A stretch of DNA of 64,000 nucleotides from Pilatotrama ljubarskyi (lineage: Eukaryota > Basidiomycota > Agaricomycetes > Polyporales > Polyporaceae): NCBI GenBank assembly GCA_022385805.1, contig MU277692.1, forward strand, positions 248,001 through 312,000, given 5' to 3'. Positions 1 to 10,893 of the stretch are shown in pieces; position 1 is the stretch's first letter; each line of letters starts with the position of its first letter. Both the position numbers and the translations under genes were made by a program. The notes under the pieces were generated by a model. It searched no databases, had not been told where the DNA came from, and was given only the letters and a program-made list of their open reading frames with translations.

Positions 1-20
1 GCTCCATAACCAATTCTCGC

Positions 21-2684
21 TCAGAACATACCCTGCCTCTTCGGCAGCTCAACAGGCGGTGGGCGGCCCGACGCCGCACTCCCAGGACGGTCCCTCGACC
101 TCGGCGGCGGAGCCGGACTTCCGCGGGGCGGCCTCATGAAACCGTTCCCCTCATTCGTCGGGGTCTGGCTCCTGAACGACGCCGCGCTGGCTGTGCGCGG
201 AGGGATAGGCATCGGAGAGCGCGTCCTTGACGATGGCGGGGAGCGTCCAGGGGACGCTGATACGGGCGTCGGCACAGCGAGGGAGGGCACTGCCGAGGGA
301 GGTGGGTTTGCGGATGGCGGGAGAGGGGGCACGGCGGGGATGGGCGTGCGCGAGCGGGACGGCGCTGAGCTCGAGGCGGGCGCGGGGGAGCGCGAGCGCA
401 CGGGGGTGGACGCGGGGGTATGGATCGGGTCAGGCGCGCGTTCGGTGTGCGTGCGGAAGTGCGGCGGGCGACTGCTCTCTTTGGGCTTCTCGACGAGGAG
501 GTTGTCGAGCAGGAAGCGGAAGTCGATGCCGTACTCCTCAAGGAGCTAGAACGGGTCTGTCAGCAGCGAGTGTCTGGTACAGGAGGGGTACGCACCTTCT
601 TGCTCTGCAAGTGGGTAATCTGGATGGCTTCGTCAATTGTCGCAGGATCGACGTCCGAGCTGTAGACCTGCTTCCTGAACATCTCCGCGAACAGTTCGAT
701 CTGCTGTTTCGCCCACTCCACAAAGCCTGAAGGCCATCAGCATCTCATGAGCCCCAAGCAATTCGATGGACTCACTGCTAGCGACCTCGTTCTGGTTGAA
801 GCTCGCAAGGAACCAGTCCGCCGTATGCTTGATGCCCGTGAACATCACCGTCGCCAGATCGGCAATATACATTCCGATATGACCTTCGAACGTGATCTTC
901 CGCACGCACTTCCTGATCACGTCCGCCCGGGCAGCGAGAAACGTGCTCCGCGCGGCCGCGCCCGCCTTCAACCTCACGAGCAGCCCGATCAAGCTCACCA
1001 CCGTCGACTTCTTGTTCGACGGCGCTGAGAGGCTCTGGAGGAGCGCAGCGGTGAGGGAGGCTTTGAGCGGCGTGAGCTTCGCCGCGAGCGGGGGCACCAC
1101 GCTGAGCTTGCCCTCGCCCTCCTCCACGAGCGCGACCGCGCGGTCCCATTCGCGCAGCGCGATCGCGACGGTCAGGTCGTCGGACCAATCGCCGATCCAG
1201 CGTGCGTCGCGTTCCGCTTTCTCCTTCGCGGTGGCGCCCATCTCGCCGGACTTGGTGGCGAGGTCTGCCATCCACTCGGGTAGGGGTGGGACGCCCTCGC
1301 CCGTAAATGCAAACGACCCTCGCTATGTCTTGAAGGTTAGTGCTGCGGTATGAGCTTGAGGCGGGCGTTACGCACGTCACCGCCCATCCACATGCTCTTG
1401 CGCCGCTGATGCTCGCCTTCGCGCTCCTTGCGCTTCTTCGCGGCGAGCTCCTCAGCAACCTGCCGGAACTGCGAAAGGAGGTTCTTCTTGTCTACAGATA
1501 TCTCGGTGCGGTATACGTGCGTCTCCTTGCCATGTCGGATCTTGAACACGTTCGTCATATCTGGGACCGGCTGTCAGTACCAGGTGCGGTTGTTCCAGCT
1601 CAGAAGAGACTGACTGGGGGTATCCTTTGTGTCCAAGACCAGCATCTCGTTGAGCGGCCAGCATCGCTCCGCGACCAGCTTGTCCGCCTCGGCGTTGTTC
1701 CTTCTCTTACGCTTGCGTGCTACGAGCACCGCGTCGTCCAGCAGCACGAAGCGGACGGGGTGGTCCACCTTGTATGTGGCGGGGTTGAGCGCGACGACGT
1801 TATCGACCTCGGTGATGACGTGCCGCCCCGGTGTAGTCGGCACGAACTTGGACGAGCCTTCGATCTGCATGTGCAAGTTCTGCATCTGGTTCGCGTATAG
1901 AATGCGTAGGTCAGCGATGGAGGAGCGGACGTTCCGTCTTCGCTCTACGCGAGCACCCGTCAGCGAGACTGTCGCATAAGAAAGACATGAGGGCAAGTAC
2001 CAGCGACAGAGGCGGAATCATCGATATGCAAGAGAGAAGGCATGCCCTTCCATTCCGCGAGCGCCTCCTTGAACTCGAGCATTTCGTTCTCTAGCGTGCT
2101 GACTTCCTTGGAGACGAGCATGAACTCCGCGTAGCTATCGTTGGACGGTTAGGCACAGCTTGCGGTAGCATGGAATATACGGACTTCTTGAATACGTTCT
2201 TCTGCAGGTCCACCGCGACACCATCCTTCTGTGCTTGCAGAGAGGATTGCAATGACCTAAGCTCAGCCTCGGTCGAGTTGGCCAATTTCAGCTTGAGATC
2301 TATACACCGTTCATGAGAAGAAGCGGACCGCAGGCACATTCTTGCATACGCACAAGCATCCGGGTCGAAGTTATCCTGATCCAGCAACCTAAGCTCTGAC
2401 ACCATGGGGTCCTCCTTGGGTTCCTCCGTAAAGCGTTCCTCCTCCTGCATGTACGGCGTCGCGTGCAGGCCAATCGGGATCGCGGGCACATCTGGGACAG
2501 ATGCGTCGGTCGGCGCAGAGATGTCGGCGTAGCGCATCGACATGCGCTTCTTCATCTTCTCCCCGACGCGGGTCGCGCGACGCTCTGCATTTCTGGGAGC
2601 GGGTTTGGCGGCGCGTACGGTGCCCTGGCGCTGTGCGCCCTTGGGGCGCGACTCTGAGGGCTTGCGGGACCGGAGAGACTGCAT
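21..2684 (-). CDS. EXO84: Exocyst complex component EXO84
   Basis: Subunit of the exocyst, which tethers secretory vesicles to the plasma membrane at growing tips. The first exon (start ATG at 2684) carries a basic N-terminus and the conserved N-terminal helix with the FDPDAY-like and LANSTEAELRSLQ stretches. The next exon continues NYAEFMLVSKEV after a small intron with donor GTCCGT. Around 1574-1990 is the PH-like domain (EGSSKF, HVITEVDNV, FVLLDD, VARK). The C-terminal helical region (KHTADWFLASF and following) lies at about 640-1270. The last intron is 546-595 and the last exon runs 545-21, encoding a Pro/Ser-rich disordered tail that ends at TGA 21-23. An alternative in-frame ATG lies at 2735, but the inner one fits the usual MQSLR-type start of fungal homologs as I remember them. 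The order of domains and the length (about 700 aa) match the family. Confidence 0.88.
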
Positions 2685-3210
2685 CCTGAGCGAAGGTGTG
2701 TATTTGTCCTTGGGATAGCAAAGCCGCGGCTGCAAGCGGTCTCCAGTCGGGCAGAGGTCGACTTAAGTATTTGCTGCCGCTCAGAGAAGTAGCCTACAGG
2801 TAGTCAGAGAAGCGAGATTCCTGGCGGAGGGTATGGTGGATCGAGGGTGAGGTACTACTAGCTTTTGTAATACTACTGCGTCGCACTGGCAGGCCGTAAC
2901 GCTTAGCACCGATCGTGTTCTCAATATGGCAAGTGTCGTAGTTCGAACGACGAGGGCCCTCCCCCCTTGGCAAATCATGATGAGTCACGCAAGGACTGTT
3001 CATACCTCTTATGTTTTCTCGAGTCGCCATTGTAAGCCTCCTCTACAGTCAGGATTGAGCGCACTTAGGGAAAATGTGGTAGGCACCCACAAGGAAACCC
3101 TAACCCAGTGGTCGGCAGTGCCCGTGACGAGCGCCTCTTCGAAAGTATCACGTCTTGGCTGCCAGTCGCCATCATCCACTCATCCCTGTGAACCGCTCTG
3201 CTTCTGCCGT
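2685..3210. other. Intergenic between EXO84 and a small gene
   Basis: About 525 bases separate the divergent starts of EXO84 (-) and the small plus-strand gene. An open frame runs through the right part in phase with the downstream gene, but it begins with residues that do not look coding. I see no clear element here; it probably holds both promoters. Confidence 0.5.
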
Positions 3211-3573
3211 ATGCCTGGGACACTCTCCAACGGCGATGATCGTAAAGTCGAAGCCGCAACTGGGTCGGCATCAAACTCTCTAGAGGCGGATATAGCTCTG
3301 CTGTCCAGCCTTCTATCCCAGAATGTCGACGAATCCGATCCTGACGTCGCCGAACTGCTCCGGAGACTCGAGGCAGCGGAGGGCATTGCAGATGGAGTGG
3401 AGAGCCGCCTTGACGGCATAATAGGCCATCTGGACAGTCTGCTCGGCGACTTGGAGACCCAGGCTTCTCCCGGACAAGGTGAAAGCCGTGCGGTCATGGT
3501 GACCCACGTCGAAGAAGAGGTGGTCGTCGCCACATCTGCTCCGGAGAAAGCGCAAGAGGGGGAACAGAAGTGA
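3211..3573 (+). CDS. Small acidic coiled-coil hypothetical protein, 120 aa
   Basis: Single-exon frame starting at ATG 3211 and ending with TGA 3571-3573. The protein is acidic and helical: after a polar start it has a heptad-like stretch (LLSSLLSQNVDESDPDVAELLRR is the core, residues about 28-50), then ESRLDGIIGHLDSLLGDLE (about 60-78), and a Glu/Val-rich tail. No signal peptide or membrane segment is visible. The open frame extends upstream to 2926, but the upstream part has no coding character, so I chose the inner ATG. I do not recognise the family. The helical core looks like a small coiled-coil adaptor; that is inference only. Confidence 0.6.
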   Translation: MPGTLSNGDDRKVEAATGSASNSLEADIALLSSLLSQNVDESDPDVAELLRRLEAAEGIADGVESRLDGIIGHLDSLLGDLETQASPGQGESRAVMVTHVEEEVVVATSAPEKAQEGEQK

Positions 3574-4677
3574 AGGTGAGTGTTGCCGATGAGAACCTCG
3601 TCGACAGTCAGGAGAGCTCGTGTTCGCAGTCTTGTTCGAGGATGGTCGTGCCGGCCGTTCGAAAGATGCTGCGTCAGTATGCGCTCGCCCCGTGCAATAA
3701 AGGCAGTCCTCCGAGATGCAATTGCAGACCGCATACACTGGGCAACCTGGTGTGACTGGGGAACATAGTACCTTCGGAAGCGCTGTTGTGACTCACGTGG
3801 ATGGTGAGCTATGGCCTACTCGTGCCTCTCTTCTACTGACATTATCGTTGTTGTTTCGCATTCAGTCATTTGAACTGTTGGAGGAGACTCGGAGGCTTGT
3901 CATCGTCTGCCTCCGGGGTGAATTCTCGTCACCACTCATGGTTTACCCCAGTCGATGGCGGACACAATGTAACGACGTCCGGGCCTTCCGTATAGAGAAG
4001 ACCGTCATCTTCCCGCCATCTAATAAAGTGGAGGTAAACCATCTAGCACCGGTGTGGCCACTTGTGGTAGTTTGAGACAGGCTGCTTGGAGGCCTGCGTA
4101 TCAATTGCAGCGATCCTTCTTGGCGTCGTGTCAATCTCGCCTCTCCCGAGTCAGTGAGCATGAGGGAGAGTACTCTCATTACCGCAGTCTCGATTTCGAG
4201 GCATGGAGCGAAATAGCCCGACGTCCTGATCTCCGCACAATCGAGATTTTCGAGGAACCTGGGCGACTGATGAGAGTTTCCTGAGGGTCTGCCGAATGAT
4301 CCGCCTAATAACAGACTCACCATTTCTCTCTTATGTTGATTCTAGGCGGTGCATCGCTCAGATGGTGCTGCCTACGCTTGCACATGTACAAAGCATCGCG
4401 GCTGGGTCAGTCCGCTCCGCATTCTAGACCTTCTTAGGACTCACAACGCCGGTCTTGTGCGTGTGCAGGTGGTCTTCTGCGCTCCGTACCAGGATGCATG
4501 CCGATATATAACTCATCCCTCGATAGGAGCGAATGCTGCCAGTGACGCCCAATTGGTTTCAGGGTTCAAGTTCCAAGACGTCCTCAGGCTGTCGTCGAAT
4601 GATTCGTGGATGTGATAACATTCCGAGGACCCGTGCGTAGAGTAAACATGAGGGATATCTTACATATCGAAACAGGT
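3574..4677 (+). other. Uncertain coding fragments, possible intron-split gene or remnant
   Basis: No complete gene can be built here. On the plus strand there are protein-like pieces: about 3850-4070 (including LEETRRLVIVCLRG), about 4122-4284 after a good acceptor (including EAWSEIARRPDLRTIEIFEE), and about 4349-4615 ending in TGA. The middle piece resembles the terminal part of F-box or leucine-rich proteins. They could be exons of one short gene convergent with the F-box gene that ends at 4678, or remnants of one. A frame-consistent chain through all pieces was not found. Confidence 0.25.
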
Positions 4678-5274
4678 CTACCAGTCGACAAAGTCAATGC
4701 GGGAGTCTTGGCATGTCAGAGTATCTACAAGTTGCCCTAAGCTGTCACGAACTGACGCCTTCCAGTCATCGGAATCATCATCGTCATTGTCCCAGAGCTC
4801 CATTGTGAGCTCGACGAGAGTCTTCTGCTGTTGAAATGATGCCCGCCGGCGTTCCAAGCAACCTGCAGCAGCCGGAAGGAGGGAAGTGTTCAACACCGGC
4901 GCCATGCAATCCACGATACACAACATCTGTAGGGCAGGACAGACAACGCGCTCTTCCTCGCTGACGCCCTCCGGTGCATTGTCTGGGTTCAGGCCGGCAA
5001 ATATGTGGTGCGCTTTCCCCTTCTGAGAAATGATTGTGAGCTCTTGTAGCGTCGGGAAGCGTGCAAGCGCAGCTCGCCAGTCAATAATGGGCATCCAGTG
5101 GGCTTCTGTTTGTATCTGCAAGAACTCTAGAGGTGCGACGTCGCATATATCGAGCAACTCTCCCAGTAATATAGGGCCGTCGGGGCCCCTGTGTTGCCAG
5201 GGAAGTTCGAGCTCACAGCGGAAGCGAGCATGGCCTCTCATTCCCTCTGGAGTTGAAGAGGATGCGGCGCGAAT

Positions 5275-5305
<31 letters not shown>

Positions 5306-6864
5306 CTCAATGCATTGACGACTGCTTCGGTGAGTTGGGATTTGATCGGGAGACCTATTCTGTCGGCCGGCAGGAGGACGCGGTCGTCCTCCAGGCCTGC
5401 CTGTGCGACTCCCTCCATGTCCGACGTGGATGCTGGCTGAGGCGGGATTTTCACGCTGGAGGATGACGGAATAGAAACTACGGAGAGGATATATATGTTT
5501 TGTGACATGGATTGGGCAACGGCGGATGGAGAGTGTGGTGAGTCGAGGAAGGAATATCTGGTGCAAGTGTCTTGGCTGGGAATCCTCCACGCAACCAACA
5601 CCGGCAAGTTTGAGGCTCTCGACGTTCACCAGATCCTCTAGAATCGCCGTGAGAAGCCGTAGGGTCAAGGGAGGATTTATGACGGGCCACTCAGACAGGT
5701 GGAGAACCCGAAGTTGCCGGAGAACGTGTGTATGCAGCATCTGGATACCATGCAGTCTGAGCTCCTGTAGTGCGGGATAATGCTCCGGAGCGAGTGTCAG
5801 GACTGGGGGGTTAGGGTCAAGATGTGCCCCTTTCAACCGGATGTTGAGTGAACTAAGCACAAGCATGGGATGTCGGAAAAGCGCCGCGACTTCTGGGGAG
5901 AGTGCCTGTGGGATTTCCTCCAACGTGATGGAACGAATGTGATGGAGGTGAGGAATCATTAGCCGTAAAGCTCGAGACACCGTATTAGCCTGCAGCTCTG
6001 CTATGCTCCACACTAGACGGCCGATTTGAATAGAAACGGGCATGGACTTCGAGCGCGCAAGGCCAGTACATAAGTACTCGGTACTTGATTGCGCCACTAG
6101 GGAACACCATAGTTGTGGGGTGGCTGCCGCGACAGCGAACCAGTGCCGGCAAACACAGAGGACGGAGATCCAAGCGATCATATTCAACCATGTCCATTCT
6201 GCCGCATGCACGTAGACCATGATTTCGGCGAGAAGTTCGTTCGGGAGTTTGTTGATGGTGACGGTCACATTGTGGAGGGCATTGAGGCTTGACAGCTCAT
6301 GTTGTAGCTCTCGTCTCCTTTGCGCGAGGTGACTCTGGAGCTCCGAGTCGCCCGTAGGTTGATAAGGGGTTGACACGTCTGCCAATGGAGCTATCCCATA
6401 GTAGGGATGGGACCATGTCTCCACCGGCAGGATACGGTACTCAGAGGGGGGCGAAACATCCAATCTATGGCGTATTCATCAGCGGCTGGACATGCATGAA
6501 GGAGTTCAGATAACGGAGTAAAGGCGTACCCAGTCTCTTCTACCTCTGAGGTATGGGTGTGGCGGAGCTGAGCGGTAGCTACGTGATGCTGTGGCGTAGG
6601 CGCGACATACTGGTTCTCTTCACATGGGTCAATACGGTCACGGCCAGTGCTGCTCGTGTCTTGCGGTTTGGGCTTTCCTCCTCCTTGGCGGTGGCGTCGG
6701 ATGAATGCCTGAAGGCGACGCGGTAGCCGGACCAGCTTGTCGAAATTCGTCTTCAAAGCGTACTGAAGGCGGAGTGGCATATTGTTGGCTAGCATAGAGT
6801 AGCCGTCTCTCTTGCGTCGGGATGAGGATTGCTCTTGTGGATGAAACCTGAGGAAAAGGGACAT
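4678..6864 (-). CDS. F-box/leucine-rich-repeat protein, frame broken at an AT repeat
   Basis: Likely substrate receptor of an SCF ubiquitin ligase. Exon 1 starts at ATG 6864 and ends at 6530; a 65-nt intron (6465-6529, donor GTACGC, branch GCTGAT, acceptor ATAG) joins it in frame to the long second exon. The F-box core follows: KLPNELLAEIMVYVH, then WISVLCVCRHWFAVAAATPQ and LW (around 6100-6260). Leucine-rich stretches run to about 5500. There the frame ends in spurious sequence, while the typical continuation (IPSSSSVKI, later PALQMLCIVDC and a Gln/Leu-rich end, TAG 4678-4680) is in another frame. The switch falls at an (AT)4 tract, 5489-5496; one AT unit more would restore the frame. A (CA)14 tract, 5277-5304, adds a His-Thr run. 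Either a recent pseudogene, a sequencing error, or a gene with an unusual 49-nt intron (5433-5481). Confidence 0.75.
5277..5304. repeat. (TG)14 / (CA)14 microsatellite inside the F-box gene
   Basis: Fourteen perfect TG units on the plus strand. On the coding (minus) strand they encode an alternating His-Thr run within the downstream part of the F-box gene. Change by single units here would shift the frame. Confidence 0.95.
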
Positions 6865-7804
6865 ACACGCTCCTCGCGGCGTTCCGGTCTGTGGTGTGTG
6901 AGCAGGGGTGGGTAGTCCCAGCCGGTCAAACCTCTCGGTTTTTGAAGTGTAGCATGGCTTGCCACCATCCCGGAGGCGTCCTGTTATGTATACAAGGAGT
7001 ACCTAAATGGGGCAAAGCATCAACGCGAGGCCACGGAGCATCCCCGATGAGGGATCGGCCCCGCGACGCCGCTCATTCCTTTGAGCCCACCATGAACGGG
7101 ATGGTGTCGTGGCCTGTATAGTCGGCGAAGACAACTCTCCAGCAGTTGCCGGGTTGACACCAGAGATGATGACGAGTAGTTTGCAGATGAACAGTGGAAA
7201 CAAGCCTGCCATCTGAACGCTGAAAGCATAGCCCGCACCGCGCAGCCTCAGGAGTCGAGTAGAAATCAGTCCTGGGGCGCGACGGTAGCAAAATGTATAA
7301 GTCATCCGTACCGACGGCGCCTACCCTGCAACGCCCCGGAGACTTACCGAAGTGCTCTTTCAATTGCCCCCATCGCCTCCAGCATACCTGACACTCGAGC
7401 TCGAGAGACCTACCATGGCTTCGGCGCGCGCGACGGGCAGCGGCCTCAATACTCAGGCTTGACAGGCAAGATAACTGATGCAGCACACGTAGCGGCGACA
7501 TATCAGAGTATTAGCTAGTATCTTGAGATGTGCCGGTTGCGGTCCAGGCACCTACGGTCGAGCGCAAGGGATTTCTACATCCGTTTCCGTGGGCGGTGGC
7601 GGCAGCCAAAAGGGAAGCATGAGCACAGGCGCCTATACCTGGCCCCGCAAAGAAGCGCTCGCATTGTGGCGTCTTGCGACACCTTCAAGTCACCTTGTGT
7701 ACGACCACCACACACGACCACCGCGTACCGCGGTGCTCACGCTGCTGTTTTTCATCCATCGCGCATGTCCTGCTTTTTTGTATAACCTAGTGCCCAGAGA
7801 CGCC
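6865..7804. other. Divergent intergenic region with one doubtful ORF
   Basis: Region between the divergent F-box gene (-) and THOC1 (+). It contains an open minus-strand frame of 142 codons (7073-7501, ATG at 7501) with splice-like signals inside, which may be a small gene, but no recognisable domain and no convincing codon pattern. The rest should hold the promoters of both flanking genes. Confidence 0.3.
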
Positions 7805-10430
7805 ATGCAAGCACTCCAGGAGAGCCTCACCAAGTTGCTGGCGTCACTCCCGCCGCGCCCGATAGCCAAGGACACCCTGGACACGCTCGTAGCGCAGACT
7901 ATAGAGGACTCAAAGTCGAGGGCGAACCCGGATACCTTAAAGAACAAGTGGGAGTATGTTCTGAGGAAAGAGATCTTCGACTTGGCTGTGAGTAGCCACA
8001 TAACTCCTGGCACTACGCGCGCTCAGCAGTCGCGTGCAGGCGACCGAGGGTAAAGCCTTGAAGGTGCGCGAGACGAAGTACTATGATGACCTCGACGACC
8101 GCCTCGACCTTGTCCTCACCTTCACCGAGCACGGTCTGTTCCACACTGCCCTTGCCCTCTGCCACGCGCTTACCCCGCGCGCCGAACAGACGCATGCGAC
8201 CAGATCTTCCCACTCAACATCCTGCAAGACCTGCTCGAGACGCAGACGATTGCCTCGTGCTCACACATCTTCTCCTGGATTGAGCTCCGCGCGGACCGCC
8301 TCACCGCGGGCATGGTCCCGCAGAAGGGCAAGGCGCTCGTCCTCCTCCGCACGCTCAACGACCTCCTCCGGCGGCTCTCGAAGACGGGCGCGACAACGAT
8401 GTTTTGCGGGAGGATATTGACGTTCCTGAGTAGGGTGTTCCCGCTCGGGGAGCGGAGCGGGGTGAACTTGCGGGGAGAGTACGGACCGATATGGGAGGGG
8501 CCGGGGGCCAAGGGGCAGGAGCGGAAGGAGGAGGCTGAGGAGGAGAGCAAGATGGAAGTAGATGAGGCGCAGGAGGATCAGGCTGCCAGAGAGGCAGAGA
8601 GGAAACGGAAGGAGAAGGAAGGTCCGTACGCAAATGTCGTTTCCCGTCCATTCGTGTGGCTAAACCGCTCGGTGCAGACTTCTACTACACCTTCTGGTCC
8701 TTGCAGCTTCCCTTTTCTCGCCCTCCTCTGTTTGCCGAACCACAAACATTCCCTGCTTTCAAAGAAGCGGTGAATAAGGTGTTGCCGGTGATCAAAGAAG
8801 CTACGGCGAAGGAGCGGGCCATGATGGGCAACAAGTCTCAGAACGGAGCCGGCGCCGCCTCCAGCCCGCTCAAGCGGAAACGCGAGCCTGAAGCTGTAGA
8901 CAGCCCTGCTGCCAGCGAATACTACTTTGCCAAGTACCTTACGAGTCCTGATTTGCTCGACCTGGAGGTTCGTCGCCATAGTTCGATACAGTAGTGTGAA
9001 ACTGACGCGCCATGTCCAGATTGCCGACACGCACTTCCGCCGACAATTCCTCTTCCAACTCCTCATCCTGCTCCACCACTTACTCACCTTCACCAAGACG
9101 GCCAAAGCCACCTGGTCTACTCCCCGGAACCGCTCCCTTCAAATCGACTTCACGCTCGAGCCCGCAGACGCGCAATGGGTGCAGGAGACAATAACCCGCG
9201 CCACCGAGGAGCTGCGGCAGACTGCGCCGAACGGCCGCGCATTCGCGGAAGCGGTGCAAGTGATTCTCGAGCGGGAGAAGAATTGGGTGCGCTGGAAGAA
9301 CGAGCTCTGTCCGCCCTTTGACCGTGAACCTTGGAGCGAGGAGATAGAGATCGACGGGGAGAAGAGGCGAGTGGGACTTGAGGAGGCGACGGAGGGCGTG
9401 AGGAAGAAGATGAGGATGGACCCGGAGGAGTGGCCGCACCGCTATGGCAGCGCACCGCTGACGGAAATCTGGGAGATGGGCTATCGCGACTTGCGGGATC
9501 TCGAGCATCCATTCCAGTTCGTGTTGATCTGCTTCATTCACAACTACGTTTATGCTGACTGAGAACTAGGCCTGGGGACGTCAAGGACTTCGTCAAGAAG
9601 GTCAAGCAGGAGGAGGCGCGTATCGAGATGCGCAGGAAACAGCTCATGCAGAAGGCCGAGCGCATGGCACAGGCACGCGCAAAAGCAGCAGCCCTCAAAG
9701 ACGGTGCAACCGCACCTGGACTCCCAGCCGCCGCAAACACGGTCCCGTCCAATCCCCCTGCACCTGCAGCACAGCCGGCGCCTACGGCGGCGATCCCTCC
9801 AGATACACTTGCTGCGACTCGAGTCAACGCGCCAAGTGCGCCCGTACCGCTACATCCTTCGTTGCCTGCGAAGCCTGGAACCACTCCAGTGCCGGGCGAG
9901 AGTGCGGCGCCGTCGCCTGTGCGGGTGGCCACGCCCAACCCTCCCCCGGTGCCAGCTCCAGCCACTCCTACGCCTGCGCCTGCGGCAGTGCCAGAAGCAG
10001 CACCTATCGTCTTGCCACCAGACGACATTATCCAAAAGTACGAAGAGGTGCGGTCTCGTTCATTTGCTTTCTCTATGAAGGGTCTTTTATTGATGGGCAA
10101 TGGTCACAGAACAAGCAACGATGGGCCTGGCTTGCGCTGCGCACGGCGCGTGATCAGTACCTGCAGCACTTTGGGCGGATCGGCGCAGGCGACATCGTCC
10201 TGCTCGCGCAAGAGATTGAGAAGGAGAAGCAGGAGCGCGAGAAGGCTGCCGCAGAGAAAGAGGCGGCTGCCCAGGCCTCCAGCACAAGTCCTGCTCCGAC
10301 GTCGATTGCACCGGAGTCCGCCGGAGAGGAGGCGAAGAAAGAGGTTCCAGAGCCGGCCGTGAATGGCACGGCGAGTGCTCAGAGGCCTGAGAAAGATGGG
10401 GAGGGCGACGTGAAGATGGAGGAGCGATAG
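7805..10430 (+). CDS. THOC1: THO complex subunit 1 (THOC1/HPR1)
   Basis: Core subunit of the nuclear THO/TREX complex that couples transcription to mRNA packaging and export. Seven exons give a 764-aa frame: 7805-7987, 8040-8133, 8190-8621, 8678-8967, 9020-9516, 9570-10047, 10110-10430. The family signature lies in exon 3 ([32 protein letters not shown]). Exon 4 has [10 protein letters not shown] and a nuclear-localisation-like KRKR. Exon 5 contains the conserved [10 protein letters not shown] helix and the [15 protein letters not shown] motif. Exon 6 has a basic coiled stretch followed by about 110 residues of Ala/Pro-rich linker. The last exon resumes with a helix ([18 protein letters not shown]) and ends in a charged tail. 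The second intron uses donor GTCTGT with a good CTTAC branch; without it the frame breaks. The Ala/Pro linker is longer than in animal THOC1 (about 650 aa). Confidence 0.93.
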
Positions 10431-10893
10431 CAGCGTGGCCTGTATGTTTTCGCGGGTGGTTGTACGGTAATGGCAGGACGTCCCCGGGCTGAATAGCTCG
10501 TCCATATGTCCGCGAGCGTCGGGTGTCGGGATTCGGGGCCGCTGGTATGACGACATGCAGTACGGGCGAGTCCGCCCTGAGTGCTTTTCATGACAAAACA
10601 CACGAGAACGAGAGAAGGCATGGCTAGAGAGGCTGAGTCTAGAAGGACTTACTTCTGGCGAGAATGCGTGACTTTTGCGGAGAGACTGTAGAGAGGGGAG
10701 CTGGACCGCTGCGCCTTGTGGAGCCTCGTAGTCGAGTGCGGGCCGGTGGCGACCGCGATCACTCGAAGGAAAGTCGATCGGCGAGCGACCGAGATGGTAG
10801 AAATCGATAAATACTGTAGCCGTGGCTGCTCTCTGCCACACACCTCCTGCAATTTCCCCGCCGCTTCATATTCCCCGCACGGCGAACAAAGCC
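10431..10893. other. Intergenic, THOC1 to GAL10
   Basis: About 460 bases holding the 3' end of THOC1 and the promoter of the epimerase gene. Minus-strand open frames cross it but show no family similarity. Nothing specific seen. Confidence 0.5.
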
